Source: Isoetes taiwanensis
Lineage: Eukaryota > Streptophyta > Lycopodiopsida > Isoetales > Isoetaceae
Direction of reading: 5' to 3'
NCBI GenBank assembly: GCA_021234155.1
Contig: JAJEKV010000085.1
Span: forward strand, 2,180,896-2,244,895
DNA length: 64,000 bases
Of this stretch, positions 56,530 to 64,000 are shown one piece after another (the stretch's first letter is position 1; each line of letters opens with the position of its first letter). The notes under the pieces were generated by a model. That model made no database searches and had not been told where the DNA came from. It saw nothing but the letters and a program-made list of their open reading frames with translations. The translations under genes were made by a program, and so were the position numbers.

Positions 56530-57550
56530 TGGTTATTTTTTTAATTTTTTTAATTTTTTTGAAGGTCATCAGAATATATTAATCACTCTCAGACAATACA
56601 TGATACAATGCGAGAGACAGGAATAAAACCCAAAGGATAACTTCGACCCAACCGAAGCAAAGCCACCCGCCTAAGCATGATAACATAATGCAAGAAAAAC
56701 TACTTTCTTGTAGAACACATATATCTTCAATACAAATAAATTTAACCAGGTTGAAGTTCCACATCCATAGAATCACTAAGAGCCAGTGCACTTGTCTTTT
56801 GGTGTCTGAAAGCGATTGGATCATATGGAGGGACATCCACTCAATAGTAATAGATACTGAAGCTACCGTGTGAATCAGTGGAGCTGAAATATAATTGCAG
56901 CGTGCAGCCTTCTTTATACGCGGGGAAGACCATCCTTCTTCCAGAAGTTCTTGTTTGGGAGCAATATCTTGAAAGCGAGAATATTGCTTCTCATCAAGAG
57001 AACTCGATGACACAGTCCGAGAGGCAAATGCACTAGAAAGAAGTGGTGGTGCAGAAGCAGCTTGAGAAGAAGGCATAAGAGACGGTAATACTAGTGAATT
57101 AACTGGTGCAGAAGGAGACACATCAGAAGATGATACAACAGGGCATGGAAATAAAGAAGATGCTATCAGACATGGTGTAGAAGCAATTGGGGATGCAAAT
57201 ATAGGAGTCTGCCGTATAAGTAGCAAAATCTTCAACACTAGGAAACATCTTGGAAAGCTCTAGTCCATTAAGCAGATGTAGCTTGTATTTGAAGAAAAGA
57301 GGACAACTCTTAACTACCACTGATTGAGGAATAGAAATACAAGTGGGAAGGGACATGCAGATTTGAGGACCATTAACAATGGAATGGGCAAGATGTATAC
57401 CCAATCCATTTGCAATTGCAGCCATAAAATAGCAATAGTTATATTTGGTCACTATTCAAGGATCACCCTTTGGATCATGATTTTGTCTCTATTGTACTTT
57501 TCTTCTCATAATTAATGAAAACAAAACCTCATTCTCTCACCAAAAAAAAA
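56530..57550 (-). mobile_element. Retroelement remnant with A-tail (L1-type ORF1 and 3' end suspected)
   Basis: On the minus strand the sequence ends in three A-runs (56,560-56,530) after a 3'UTR-like stretch (gcattgtatcatgtattgtc). An upstream frame from 57,452 reads MAAIANGLGIHLAHSIVNGP and QICMSLPTCISIPQSVVVKS, loosely like the DUF4283 part of plant LINE ORF1. The frame at 57,238-56,579 is Ser/Pro/Ala-rich. The A-tail orientation supports retrotransposition; the ORF1 call is tentative. Confidence 0.45.
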
Positions 57551-57679
57551 GGGAACAAAAATAAAAGGTTGGTAAGATTCAATTATTCACCATATCAATT
57601 TGTTTGTCACACCAACCTAGAATTAGTGCAAGTTTGACAAGATCCTGAGTTTTGCCAAGAGGGTTAGGTTAACTTGGTA

Positions 57680-57770
57680 GGCTTATCACAAAAAAAACCG
57701 CGGCCCGAAGAAGGGAAAAAACATTAGTTGTAATATGTTTGCTGATAAACTGTACATCTATTATTTTTTA
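57680..57770 (-). repeat. Small remnant of the LINE 3' end
   Basis: cttatcacaaaaaaaaccgc followed by ggcccgaagaagggaaaaaa and, later, gctgataaactgtacatcta resembles the hairpin core and following bases of the copies at 1 and 1.3 kb, strongly decayed. Confidence 0.4.
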
Positions 57771-57771
57771 G

Positions 57772-58030
57772 GGACCATCCGATGGTGGCATATTTCAGAG
57801 CATATGCCATGGGGCGAAATTCCAGCCCTTAAGTGCAAGTCAAGGTGGGGTCAAATCCCCTATATTTGACCTACCCCTATGATGCAACCAAGCCATTGAA
57901 TAAATACATCTCAAAATTGGGAGTTTGACCAAACAAATAATTATGAGCCTGGGGAGTCGAACCCCAGTACAAGTTCCGATGCTCATCCAAGCATACTAGG
58001 AATCCCAGAAGAGGGATGCCTAGTATACTT
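57772..58030. repeat. Dispersed repeat with SINE-like module (copy 2)
   Basis: 57,772-57,905 matches 31,775-31,915 closely (catatgccatggggcgaaat, cccttaagtgcaagtcaa, ggggtcaaatcccctatatt). A minus-strand module follows with B box GGGGTTCGACTCCCC (57,967-57,953) and an upstream tggatgagcatcgg resembling the modules at 32 kb. Confidence 0.5.
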
Positions 58031-58899
58031 AGGGGCCGAAGCCCACTAACAAAGCAAAGAAGTCAGTACCAGCATATTGTTTGAAGTACAGAATTTGAAA
58101 AACAGCATTGAAAATTTCGGCCATATTATATAGCAGCAGGCTGCTCAAACACATTGAACAGGTCATGAAAATAACATTCCACACAATTCTGCTTAACAAC
58201 TGCAGCCTGCTAAACACGTGACACTTACATACAAATTTAGAGCCAGCAAAGCATCCATACCTGTCAAGCAATTCCATCCTGCTGAAACATATTGAACACG
58301 ACATTTAGAACAAAAGCATACCTATTATTCCCACAATACAAATCCAGAAGAAGGTTTCTCAAGCCCACACAAAAAAACAGAAGCCAACAGAACAAGAACA
58401 TGTAAAGACATCAGTTCATAGCGGAGCCATTTTGTGCATGCATGCCTAATAAGTTCATCTAGTTGCCGTATTTCTTGCACAAGCAAGACCTTCGCAAGGC
58501 TCATATGAGAGTGCAAGATGTGCAACTCAGAAACGGGCACCCCCAACTGATCCCACTCCACACCACAACAGATATGGCATTGTGAATTGAGACATAAAAC
58601 CCTCTAAGCTGCCGCCTGAGCAAGCGCAAGGATGCCGCAATCCTATGCGCCTCAGTTCCAACCTGGATAACGCTATTAACAAACTCTTGAGCACAAAATG
58701 TTGCCTCAGGCTCAGCCGAGAACAGAACAGGGTATGGGATGCTTCTATACCAGACGAAATAAAAGAGTCAGGCAAAGACACAGCAGGTTGCTCCATGCCA
58801 GCAACTGGTTCCCCATCAGTCTCCATATTCCCTGCAACTAAAAACAAAGAAACCTATGAAAACAAACCCAACTGTACAATGAAGAGGCAACCAAGATCA

Positions 58900-59823
58900 T
58901 CACCCAACAGCCATGGTACAATCATCCTTGTGCACAGGGATGAAATCCACACCAGGCTTAAGAATCACAACATCATCACTGTCTCCACTATAAGAATCAT
59001 CATGAATATCCGCAAAGTTATTATCTTGTTCATCAATAGGAATAGCATCATCCCAATACCGCCTCCTCCCAGGTCCATTCCTTTCCACAGGTACAAAACC
59101 TGCTGGCAGTCCAAACAAAATTGTCCTCATATCTGATGGCATGCAGTGACTAGGATTGAGCAGGACCCTCCATGCAGCCCGGACACGGTGCTCATTAATA
59201 TGGGCAGTATTAGGAGGGATAATCCAAGAACTAGACAATGTAAATTTTCCAGGACGAAACATCCTGGCCAGTGTATACAACAAGCTAGCAGTCAATCTAC
59301 GGTTCCCGTGATAGTTGACAAAATGGGCAGCTCGATTCAACAAGTTTTTGTTATCAAGAACAACTAAGTTTTTCGTATCACCAGCTCCCCATCTCAAATA
59401 CAAATCCTTACCTTTCTCGATGGCAGCCTCACTCACATTATGAAGATGGCAGACATAATGAACCTTTCCCACATCCTTCATACAATACCTAATCATACCC
59501 TCAAAACAATGAAGATGAGTGTTCTTGAGGGTTTTACACACCAATATCACACCATGAGGCTTACAAACCCAATTAAAAAAAAAATTTATGGCATCATTCG
59601 TGGCCCTAGGACTTTTAAATCGGGCTCTAAACACAGCCTGACAATGCAAATGATCTACAGTAGCACCACGCTCCATGGCCAGAGCTCCAGCAACACACCT
59701 CCGATTGCAAAATCCCACAAGACCATCATAAAAGCTCATGGGCACATCTTGCCCAGACAGACCTAAGGTGACACTCGCATCTATATAGATTCCAGTCCTG
59801 CTCAACAAAAAAACCACGACCAT
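58900..59823 (-). CDS. Rep-type HUH endonuclease, Y1 (Replitron-like transposase)
   Basis: The 307-codon frame has the two motifs of a rolling-circle Rep nuclease. An HUH motif, VDHLHCQAVF, has the metal-binding histidines at residues 58 and 60 (59,652-59,644). A single-tyrosine motif, YCMKD, is at residues 113-117, with Tyr113 and Lys116 in Y-x-x-K (59,487-59,476). A second H-L-H at 103-105 lies just before the tyrosine. No Walker A motif or helicase domain follows, which argues against Helitron RepHel and against a CRESS-virus Rep. Residues 150-250 form a separate domain and 255-300 are acidic. This is the layout of Replitrons (HUH Y1 transposases of eukaryotes, frequent in non-seed plants). 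The frame starts inside the domain: the N-terminus continues in another frame at 59,926-59,800, and the two meet at a T7 run (59,804-59,810). It may be a pseudogene or carry a homopolymer error. A GC-rich leader with a possible splice donor lies at 60,200-59,960. Confidence 0.75.
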   Translation of the reverse strand: MVVVFLLSRTGIYIDASVTLGLSGQDVPMSFYDGLVGFCNRRCVAGALAMERGATVDHLHCQAVFRARFKSPRATNDAINFFFNWVCKPHGVILVCKTLKNTHLHCFEGMIRYCMKDVGKVHYVCHLHNVSEAAIEKGKDLYLRWGAGDTKNLVVLDNKNLLNRAAHFVNYHGNRRLTASLLYTLARMFRPGKFTLSSSWIIPPNTAHINEHRVRAAWRVLLNPSHCMPSDMRTILFGLPAGFVPVERNGPGRRRYWDDAIPIDEQDNNFADIHDDSYSGDSDDVVILKPGVDFIPVHKDDCTMAVG

Positions 59824-59926
59824 TCTCTTGGGAATTGGAAGAACTCAGGTTTACAATGTGGCTCACAGAACCAGGGACAGAGCAACCAACACTCTTCCCC
59901 TTTCTGGCTGCCCTCTTCAGAGACAT
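59800..59926 (-). pseudogene. N-terminal part of the Rep gene in another frame
   Basis: MSLKRAARKGKSVGCSVPGS begins at 59,926 with a basic, nuclear-signal-like start and runs into SQENGRGFF before the T7 run. Past the run its frame diverges from the catalytic frame, while a one-base shorter run would bring the two together. Basic N-termini suit nuclear transposases. Confidence 0.5.
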
Positions 59927-60339
59927 GGCAGAAAATCACACACAAAAACAAAGGCACAGAAGAACACAGCCGGCTTACCTATGTCCCCTTCGAGAACACT
60001 CCACCTCCGCTCCCCGCCAACGAACCCGGACCCCAAATTTTATCCAAAACTCCAAAAAGCAACAACCCACGCCCACAACACATCGGGACCTCCGACCTCG
60101 GCGGGGGACCTCGGCCGCCTCCGCCATCCCCAGAAGCGGCACCCTAAAGCGGCCCCTCACAGCCCCTGCCAACCGGGCACAAGATGCTCACCCAATATTC
60201 CGGGTTTCAATCCCCTTGCCACCAACAAAATAATATTCCACATAATGAATACCCCAATTAAACCATTGCAAATCTTATGTTATAAAAAAAACATTCCACA
60301 TTTCGCCACATTATGATCTTTAGGACCCCACCTAAAGCC

Positions 60340-60720
60340 ATCTCCAGCATCACATGCAGCGGTTGGTTAGGTGGAATCAAACTTGCCTTGATAGACCCAA
60401 ATATTGCTTATTTTTGAAGAGTGTGGTACTCATCTTCAATAACTTTCGGTTGCCAACATGGCGTAGCCTATCTTCGCGATCTTCCTGTGCCTATCCGCTT
60501 GTCTCCATTCGAGGCTGCAATGGACAAAATCGGACTATGTTTCTTCATAGGCAAATGCGCTTAGCTGGTACTCTTGTGGAACCCTGGCAAGTGTGGAATT
60601 AATTTGGGCTTTGTAGTGTACTATTTTCACTAGTTCCAAAGCTCTAGCATCCCAAAGATACCGAGGAAGCACGTGTCAAGATAGTGCTTCAATGGGGGGT
60701 TCACATAGTGTAAACCATTA
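60340..60720 (-). repeat. Old LINE C-terminal remnant
   Basis: catcacatgcagcggttgg at 60,349 and the following 350 bases follow the layout of 210-560: a tggacaaaatcgg.. tttcttcataggcaaatgcg stretch corresponds to ..tttttcatgggtaaatggg. Strongly decayed. Confidence 0.4.
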
Positions 60721-60825
60721 GACCCAACAGGGATTGATTTTGAGTTGAACCATGCATATACTCTTACCTAGAGGTCCATTTTAGATGTCTCTATTACATA
60801 TGGAGCTAAAATAGAGGGTCATAGA

Positions 60826-60978
60826 GCATTCCTAAGGAATACAAAGGGTTTTTTCACAGCCAGGAGCGAGCTGGCCACCAGCAGCAGCCAGTCGCTACCC
60901 GGGCGCGACTGGCTGCTACCGGTGGCCAGCTCAAGGCCCTGGCTGTGAAAAAAACCCCTTTGTATTCCTTAGGAATGC
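60826..60978. repeat. Long hairpin, 152 bp (foldback/MITE)
   Basis: The left arm 60,826-60,895 and right arm 60,905-60,978 are reverse complements with only a few mismatches and small gaps, around a 9-base centre (tacccgggc). Arms include gcattcctaaggaatacaaa, cacagccagg, gagctggccacc and gcagccagtcgc. GC-rich in the middle and AT-rich at the ends. It lies 117 bases beyond the stop of the PPR gene, in its 3' flank. A foldback transposon is likeliest; a small-RNA hairpin is possible. Confidence 0.85.
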
Positions 60979-61011
60979 AAAGCCCCATTCCAGAGCAGGA
61001 ATCTGCTCATT

Positions 61012-61094
61012 GTTGCTGCTCCACATAACTTAATGGCCTATTCTCCAGCATGCCCCACATCTTTACTGCATCAAACCAAGCAAGGCCATCCCTA
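61012..61094 (-). pseudogene. Possible PPR E-motif remnant
   Basis: Just after the PPR stop, another minus-strand frame reads DGLAWFDAVKMWGMLENRPL and SYVEQ, resembling the W-x-D-A-x-K-V-x-x-M-M-E part of the PPR E motifs. The first E motif that should come before it is missing, suggesting an internal deletion plus frameshift. Confidence 0.4.
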
Positions 61095-63680
61095 TTACAT
61101 TATTGCATGTGGTATATTGTGAATGAAATCTTCTGCTTCATCCAGCCGTGTTGCTCTCCCCAACAGCTCAAGCATGCAACCATAGTGCCCTACCATGAGG
61201 GAAACATCATAATCTGCAGCCATTGAAACAAAGATCAACCATCCTCGTGAAAATAAACCTGCATGGCTGCATGCCGAAAGGATGCCAAGCAGAGTTGCAT
61301 CATTTGCTTTTACACCTTCCAATAACATTCTTTGTAAATGTTGGAAAGCTTTCTTCCCTTGTCCATGATGCGCAAATGCAGATATTAGTGTATTCCAGAG
61401 AATCACATTCTTTTCCTTTATCTTGTGAAATAAGCTGTTGGCATCATCCAGATTTCCAGCACTGCCATACATATTGATAAGTGCTGTTCCTACCATAACA
61501 GTTATTTCAGATCTATGTTCAACAATATGCATGTGTATCAGCTTTCCTTCCTCGAGGGCAGAAAGTGTGCCACATGCATCCAGGGCACTGATATAAGTGA
61601 CATCAGTGGGCGCAAATCCACCTACTTGCATTTGGTGGAAAAGCAATAAGGCATCTTTCGCATGGCCATGCTGTGCAAGGTTTTTAATCATGGCTGTCCA
61701 TGAAACTGCATCTCTTTGTTCCATTTCATTAAATACCTTACACAAGCTATCCAAGTTAGTACACTTTCCATACATATTTAAAACAGTATTACCAATAACC
61801 ACTTCGGATTGATGAGCACTCTCTAGAATATGAGCATGGATTACTTTGCCTTTTGCATGGTTGCTACATTCATTCAGTGTGCTAATCAACGTGACTATAT
61901 CTGGGTTGAAACCTTCATGTTGCATTTCTTGATAAAGTTGAAAAGCCCTGTTGACATTGCTTGGGCTGTGCACTGCTATCATAGCATTCCAGGACACAAC
62001 ATCATATGCCACCATGGTGTCAAACACCAAATGTGCGCTTTTCACACACCCGCTCTTGCCGTACATATTAAGAAGAGCATTTCCCATGTCAAGATCTAGC
62101 AAAATAGAATGTTTTAAAAGATATGAATGAACTAAGGTACCATTGATTAGATCAACAAGGTCAGCACAGGCTTCAAGAATGCTAATGACAGTAGGATCGT
62201 CCACCTTTACTCCTTCCTGATTCATTTGGTATAATAAGCTCATTGCATCCTTCTGACATCTATGTTGAGCATAAAGTGCAAGCATTGCATTCCAGCTAAT
62301 TATGTTTCTGTGGGACATTTTATCAAAAACCCTCTGTGCATCTTCAAGCCTCCTACAGGCCCCATACATGGTAATTAAAGCAGTTGCCAGAGCAGTTCCA
62401 GGTTCAGGATTTGTGAGAACGTGTGTCAGCTTACCTTCTCCTAGGTATCTTAAACTAGCACATGCACCCAAGATTGCAACAAAGGTAACATCATTTGGTA
62501 TAAACCCTTTCTTTCTCATCTGCCGGAAAGTTTGAAATGCTTCTTTGTTATACTCATGATGTATGCACGCCGAAATCATTGAATTCCATGATGCAATATT
62601 CAATATGCTCATTCGATGGAAAATCTTGTGTGCATCTATCAGACTACCAAGCTTGGAGTACATATTGATCAGGCCATTCTCTACATTCACATCAGAGTCT
62701 AAATGATAGCTAATGATAAGAAGATGAATAATTCTTCCCTCGCCAAGCCTTTCACATGCATCCATGGCACTAATAAATGTCATCATGTTTGGCTTCATAC
62801 CCTCTGTCTGCATTTGCAATAATAGGCAGAAGGCTTGCTTGCCACATGTATTTTGTGCATACGCTTCCATCATGGAATTCCACAAATTAATGTCCTTTCC
62901 TGGTGTGGTATCAAATATATATCTTCCATAATCTGAATTCCCACATTTACCATACATGTTAATAACAGAGCACCTCACAGCCAAATTGTGCTTTGTGTTG
63001 TTCTCCAAAATGTGTGCATATATCAAGTTTCCATCTGCAAGAGCCGCCGGACTGAAGCAGGAATTAGGGAGTATAATGTATGTGATGGTATCAGGAGTCT
63101 CACCCTCCTCTTGCATTTGTCGAAAGAGTTGAAGAGCTTTGGTTCCATCTCCATGTTGCACATATGCAGCAAGCATGGCATTCCAGGTAACCAAATTTCT
63201 TTCATACATGACATCAAAGACCTTGCGGCCTTCTTCTGGACACCCACACTTGCCATACATATTGATCAGATTATTGCATAAATATGTATCTTGTTCAAGC
63301 CCATTTTGAATAATGTAACCATGGATTCTCTGGCCTTCTTCTAAGGACTTTGTCTTAGAACATCTCTGTAAGAGACAAGCAAAACTATCTGCATCACATT
63401 GACCATTCCATCCCTCTATACTACGCAACCACTCCTCCAGCGTACCCAGCTTATGCAATACATGTGGATCTCTTATCAAATTTGGGTTGATCGCCAAGCA
63501 CACAGAGTTCAGATGCAATTTTCTCGTAAATTCAAGCCTATTTAACAGCTGAGCAACTGCTTCAAGTGAGGAAAAGGGAGAAGATGTACCTTGTTTAGTA
63601 TTGATATGAAAGTATATTGTTGCCGAAACTGAAGGTGAATTAACTATCTTGATGCGTCTAGCTAGCGTCATGCTATACAA
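61095..63680 (-). CDS. PLS-class pentatricopeptide repeat protein, 861 residues
   Basis: One uninterrupted frame with about twenty PPR units in P-L-S order. Typical signatures recur every 33-36 residues: NNLINMYGKCGCPEEGRKVF, NLVTWNAMLAAYVQHG, GNALLNMYGKSGCVKSAHLV and DVVSWNAMIA. The N-terminal ~25 residues are basic/hydroxylated without acids until about residue 45, as in organelle targeting peptides. PLS proteins bind organellar RNA, one base per repeat, and usually guide C-to-U editing through E/E+/DYW domains. Here the frame stops at HNIPHAIM just after the S2-like end repeat (HYGCMLELLGRATRLDEAED), so E and DYW domains are absent. It is intronless, as most PPR genes are. The first in-frame ATG was chosen. 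Either a truncated editing factor that relies on partners or a copy starting to decay. Confidence 0.9.
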   Translation of the reverse strand: MYSMTLARRIKIVNSPSVSATIYFHINTKQGTSSPFSSLEAVAQLLNRLEFTRKLHLNSVCLAINPNLIRDPHVLHKLGTLEEWLRSIEGWNGQCDADSFACLLQRCSKTKSLEEGQRIHGYIIQNGLEQDTYLCNNLINMYGKCGCPEEGRKVFDVMYERNLVTWNAMLAAYVQHGDGTKALQLFRQMQEEGETPDTITYIILPNSCFSPAALADGNLIYAHILENNTKHNLAVRCSVINMYGKCGNSDYGRYIFDTTPGKDINLWNSMMEAYAQNTCGKQAFCLLLQMQTEGMKPNMMTFISAMDACERLGEGRIIHLLIISYHLDSDVNVENGLINMYSKLGSLIDAHKIFHRMSILNIASWNSMISACIHHEYNKEAFQTFRQMRKKGFIPNDVTFVAILGACASLRYLGEGKLTHVLTNPEPGTALATALITMYGACRRLEDAQRVFDKMSHRNIISWNAMLALYAQHRCQKDAMSLLYQMNQEGVKVDDPTVISILEACADLVDLINGTLVHSYLLKHSILLDLDMGNALLNMYGKSGCVKSAHLVFDTMVAYDVVSWNAMIAVHSPSNVNRAFQLYQEMQHEGFNPDIVTLISTLNECSNHAKGKVIHAHILESAHQSEVVIGNTVLNMYGKCTNLDSLCKVFNEMEQRDAVSWTAMIKNLAQHGHAKDALLLFHQMQVGGFAPTDVTYISALDACGTLSALEEGKLIHMHIVEHRSEITVMVGTALINMYGSAGNLDDANSLFHKIKEKNVILWNTLISAFAHHGQGKKAFQHLQRMLLEGVKANDATLLGILSACSHAGLFSRGWLIFVSMAADYDVSLMVGHYGCMLELLGRATRLDEAEDFIHNIPHAIM

Positions 63681-64000
63681 AGAATACGGTTTGGCAAGCT
63701 CATGTATAACCAGGAGCTTTGGATCGAGGTATTTTTAGGAGGCTGATCAGAGCCTGCTGTCCATCCTACAATCGTTATTGCCTTTGAACCAATTTGTTAT
63801 GCCTTCATAAGCGACAACAGGAGCGATCCGAAATTGCCACAGAAAGTGTTTTCCCACAGGGATCGGAATTGCCATAAGGGCATTTCAAGAGTTAATCTAA
63901 AACTTAAGGGTAATTAACCAATTTTCAAAACTACAAAATACATTCTACGTTGAGTAGGGGCATTCCATAAATTTTTGAAAAGTTAGGGGTACGTGGCGAG
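63681..64000. other. Upstream region of the PPR gene
   Basis: No TATA box stands out, which is common for PPR genes. gatcggaattgcca and gatccgaaattgccac near 63,820-63,875 form a small direct repeat. Confidence 0.4.

Noticed and set aside
56579-57238. 219-codon frame as a host gene
   Set aside because: Its end is LINE-like 3'UTR followed by an A-tail on the same strand; more likely retroelement sequence.
58645-59136. A 163-codon plus-strand frame overlapping the Rep gene
   Set aside because: It is antisense to the HUH frame, has no recognisable motif, and looks like a shadow of the coding strand.
58900-59823. Helitron or integrated single-stranded DNA virus Rep
   Set aside because: Only one catalytic tyrosine and no helicase or Walker A motif in the frame; a Replitron-type Rep fits better.

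Overview
The window looks like nuclear DNA of a land plant, most likely a non-seed vascular plant such as a fern. The reasons are plant-style PLS pentatricopeptide repeats, plant Copia and L1-type LINE retroelements, GT-AG introns, long AT-rich intergenic DNA, and a Rep-type HUH (Replitron-like) transposase gene, a group reported at high copy number in non-seed plants. No assembly data or database search was available, so the species is an inference. No tRNA or rRNA gene, CRISPR array or bacterial operon was seen.

Layout. 1-5.1 kb: two minus-strand LINE copies, one nearly full length but decayed. 5.1-8.6 kb: AT-rich DNA with tRNA-like modules and a ~1-kb element that has direct repeats at its ends and an internal hairpin. 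8.8-10.5 kb: a 5'-truncated LINE with a readable reverse transcriptase. 12.9-13.9 kb: the cleanest small host gene, a secreted VPS62/DUF946-like protein with a TATA box and a 5'UTR intron. 15.5-16.8 kb: another LINE 3' part. 18.2-20.3 kb: a seven-exon conserved plant gene on the minus strand that is broken. 21-24 kb: a possible inverted-repeat unit holding two orphan exons. 24.2-28.6 kb: a decayed L1-type LINE. 29-38.6 kb: satellites, SINE-like modules, a dipeptidyl-peptidase-IV pseudogene and a MITE. 39.3-40.0 kb: a minus-strand copy of the direct-repeat/hairpin element. 42.1-48.4 kb: another copy of it, split by a young, complete Copia element (42,314-47,682, intact 1411-residue Gag-Pol). 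48.4-54.4 kb: purine-rich tandem duplications. 55-58 kb: LINE and SINE remnants. 58.9-59.9 kb: the HUH Rep gene. 60.8-63.7 kb: a 152-bp near-perfect hairpin beside an 861-residue PPR gene that has lost its C-terminal editing domains.

Main result of the hunt. A ~45-base core of three mutually complementary segments (AAAACCC / GGGTTTT / GAAAACCC), so that two hairpins exclude each other, recurs at least eight times on both strands. It sits near the 3' end of the microsatellite-tailed LINEs and inside the direct-repeat elements. In three copies the core is enclosed by an outer stem whose sequence differs completely while its pairing is kept, which is compensatory evidence for structure. The host elements carry 20-40-bp direct terminal repeats that resemble each other within a copy. 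That feature, and the presence of a one-tyrosine HUH Rep in the same window, makes an HUH-mobilised non-autonomous family a testable hypothesis; an LTR-derived (TRIM/LARD) origin is the main alternative.

The live coding content is probably limited to the Copia Gag-Pol, the VPS62-like protein and possibly the PPR protein. The Rep gene is open over its catalytic core but seems split by a homopolymer frameshift near its N-terminus.
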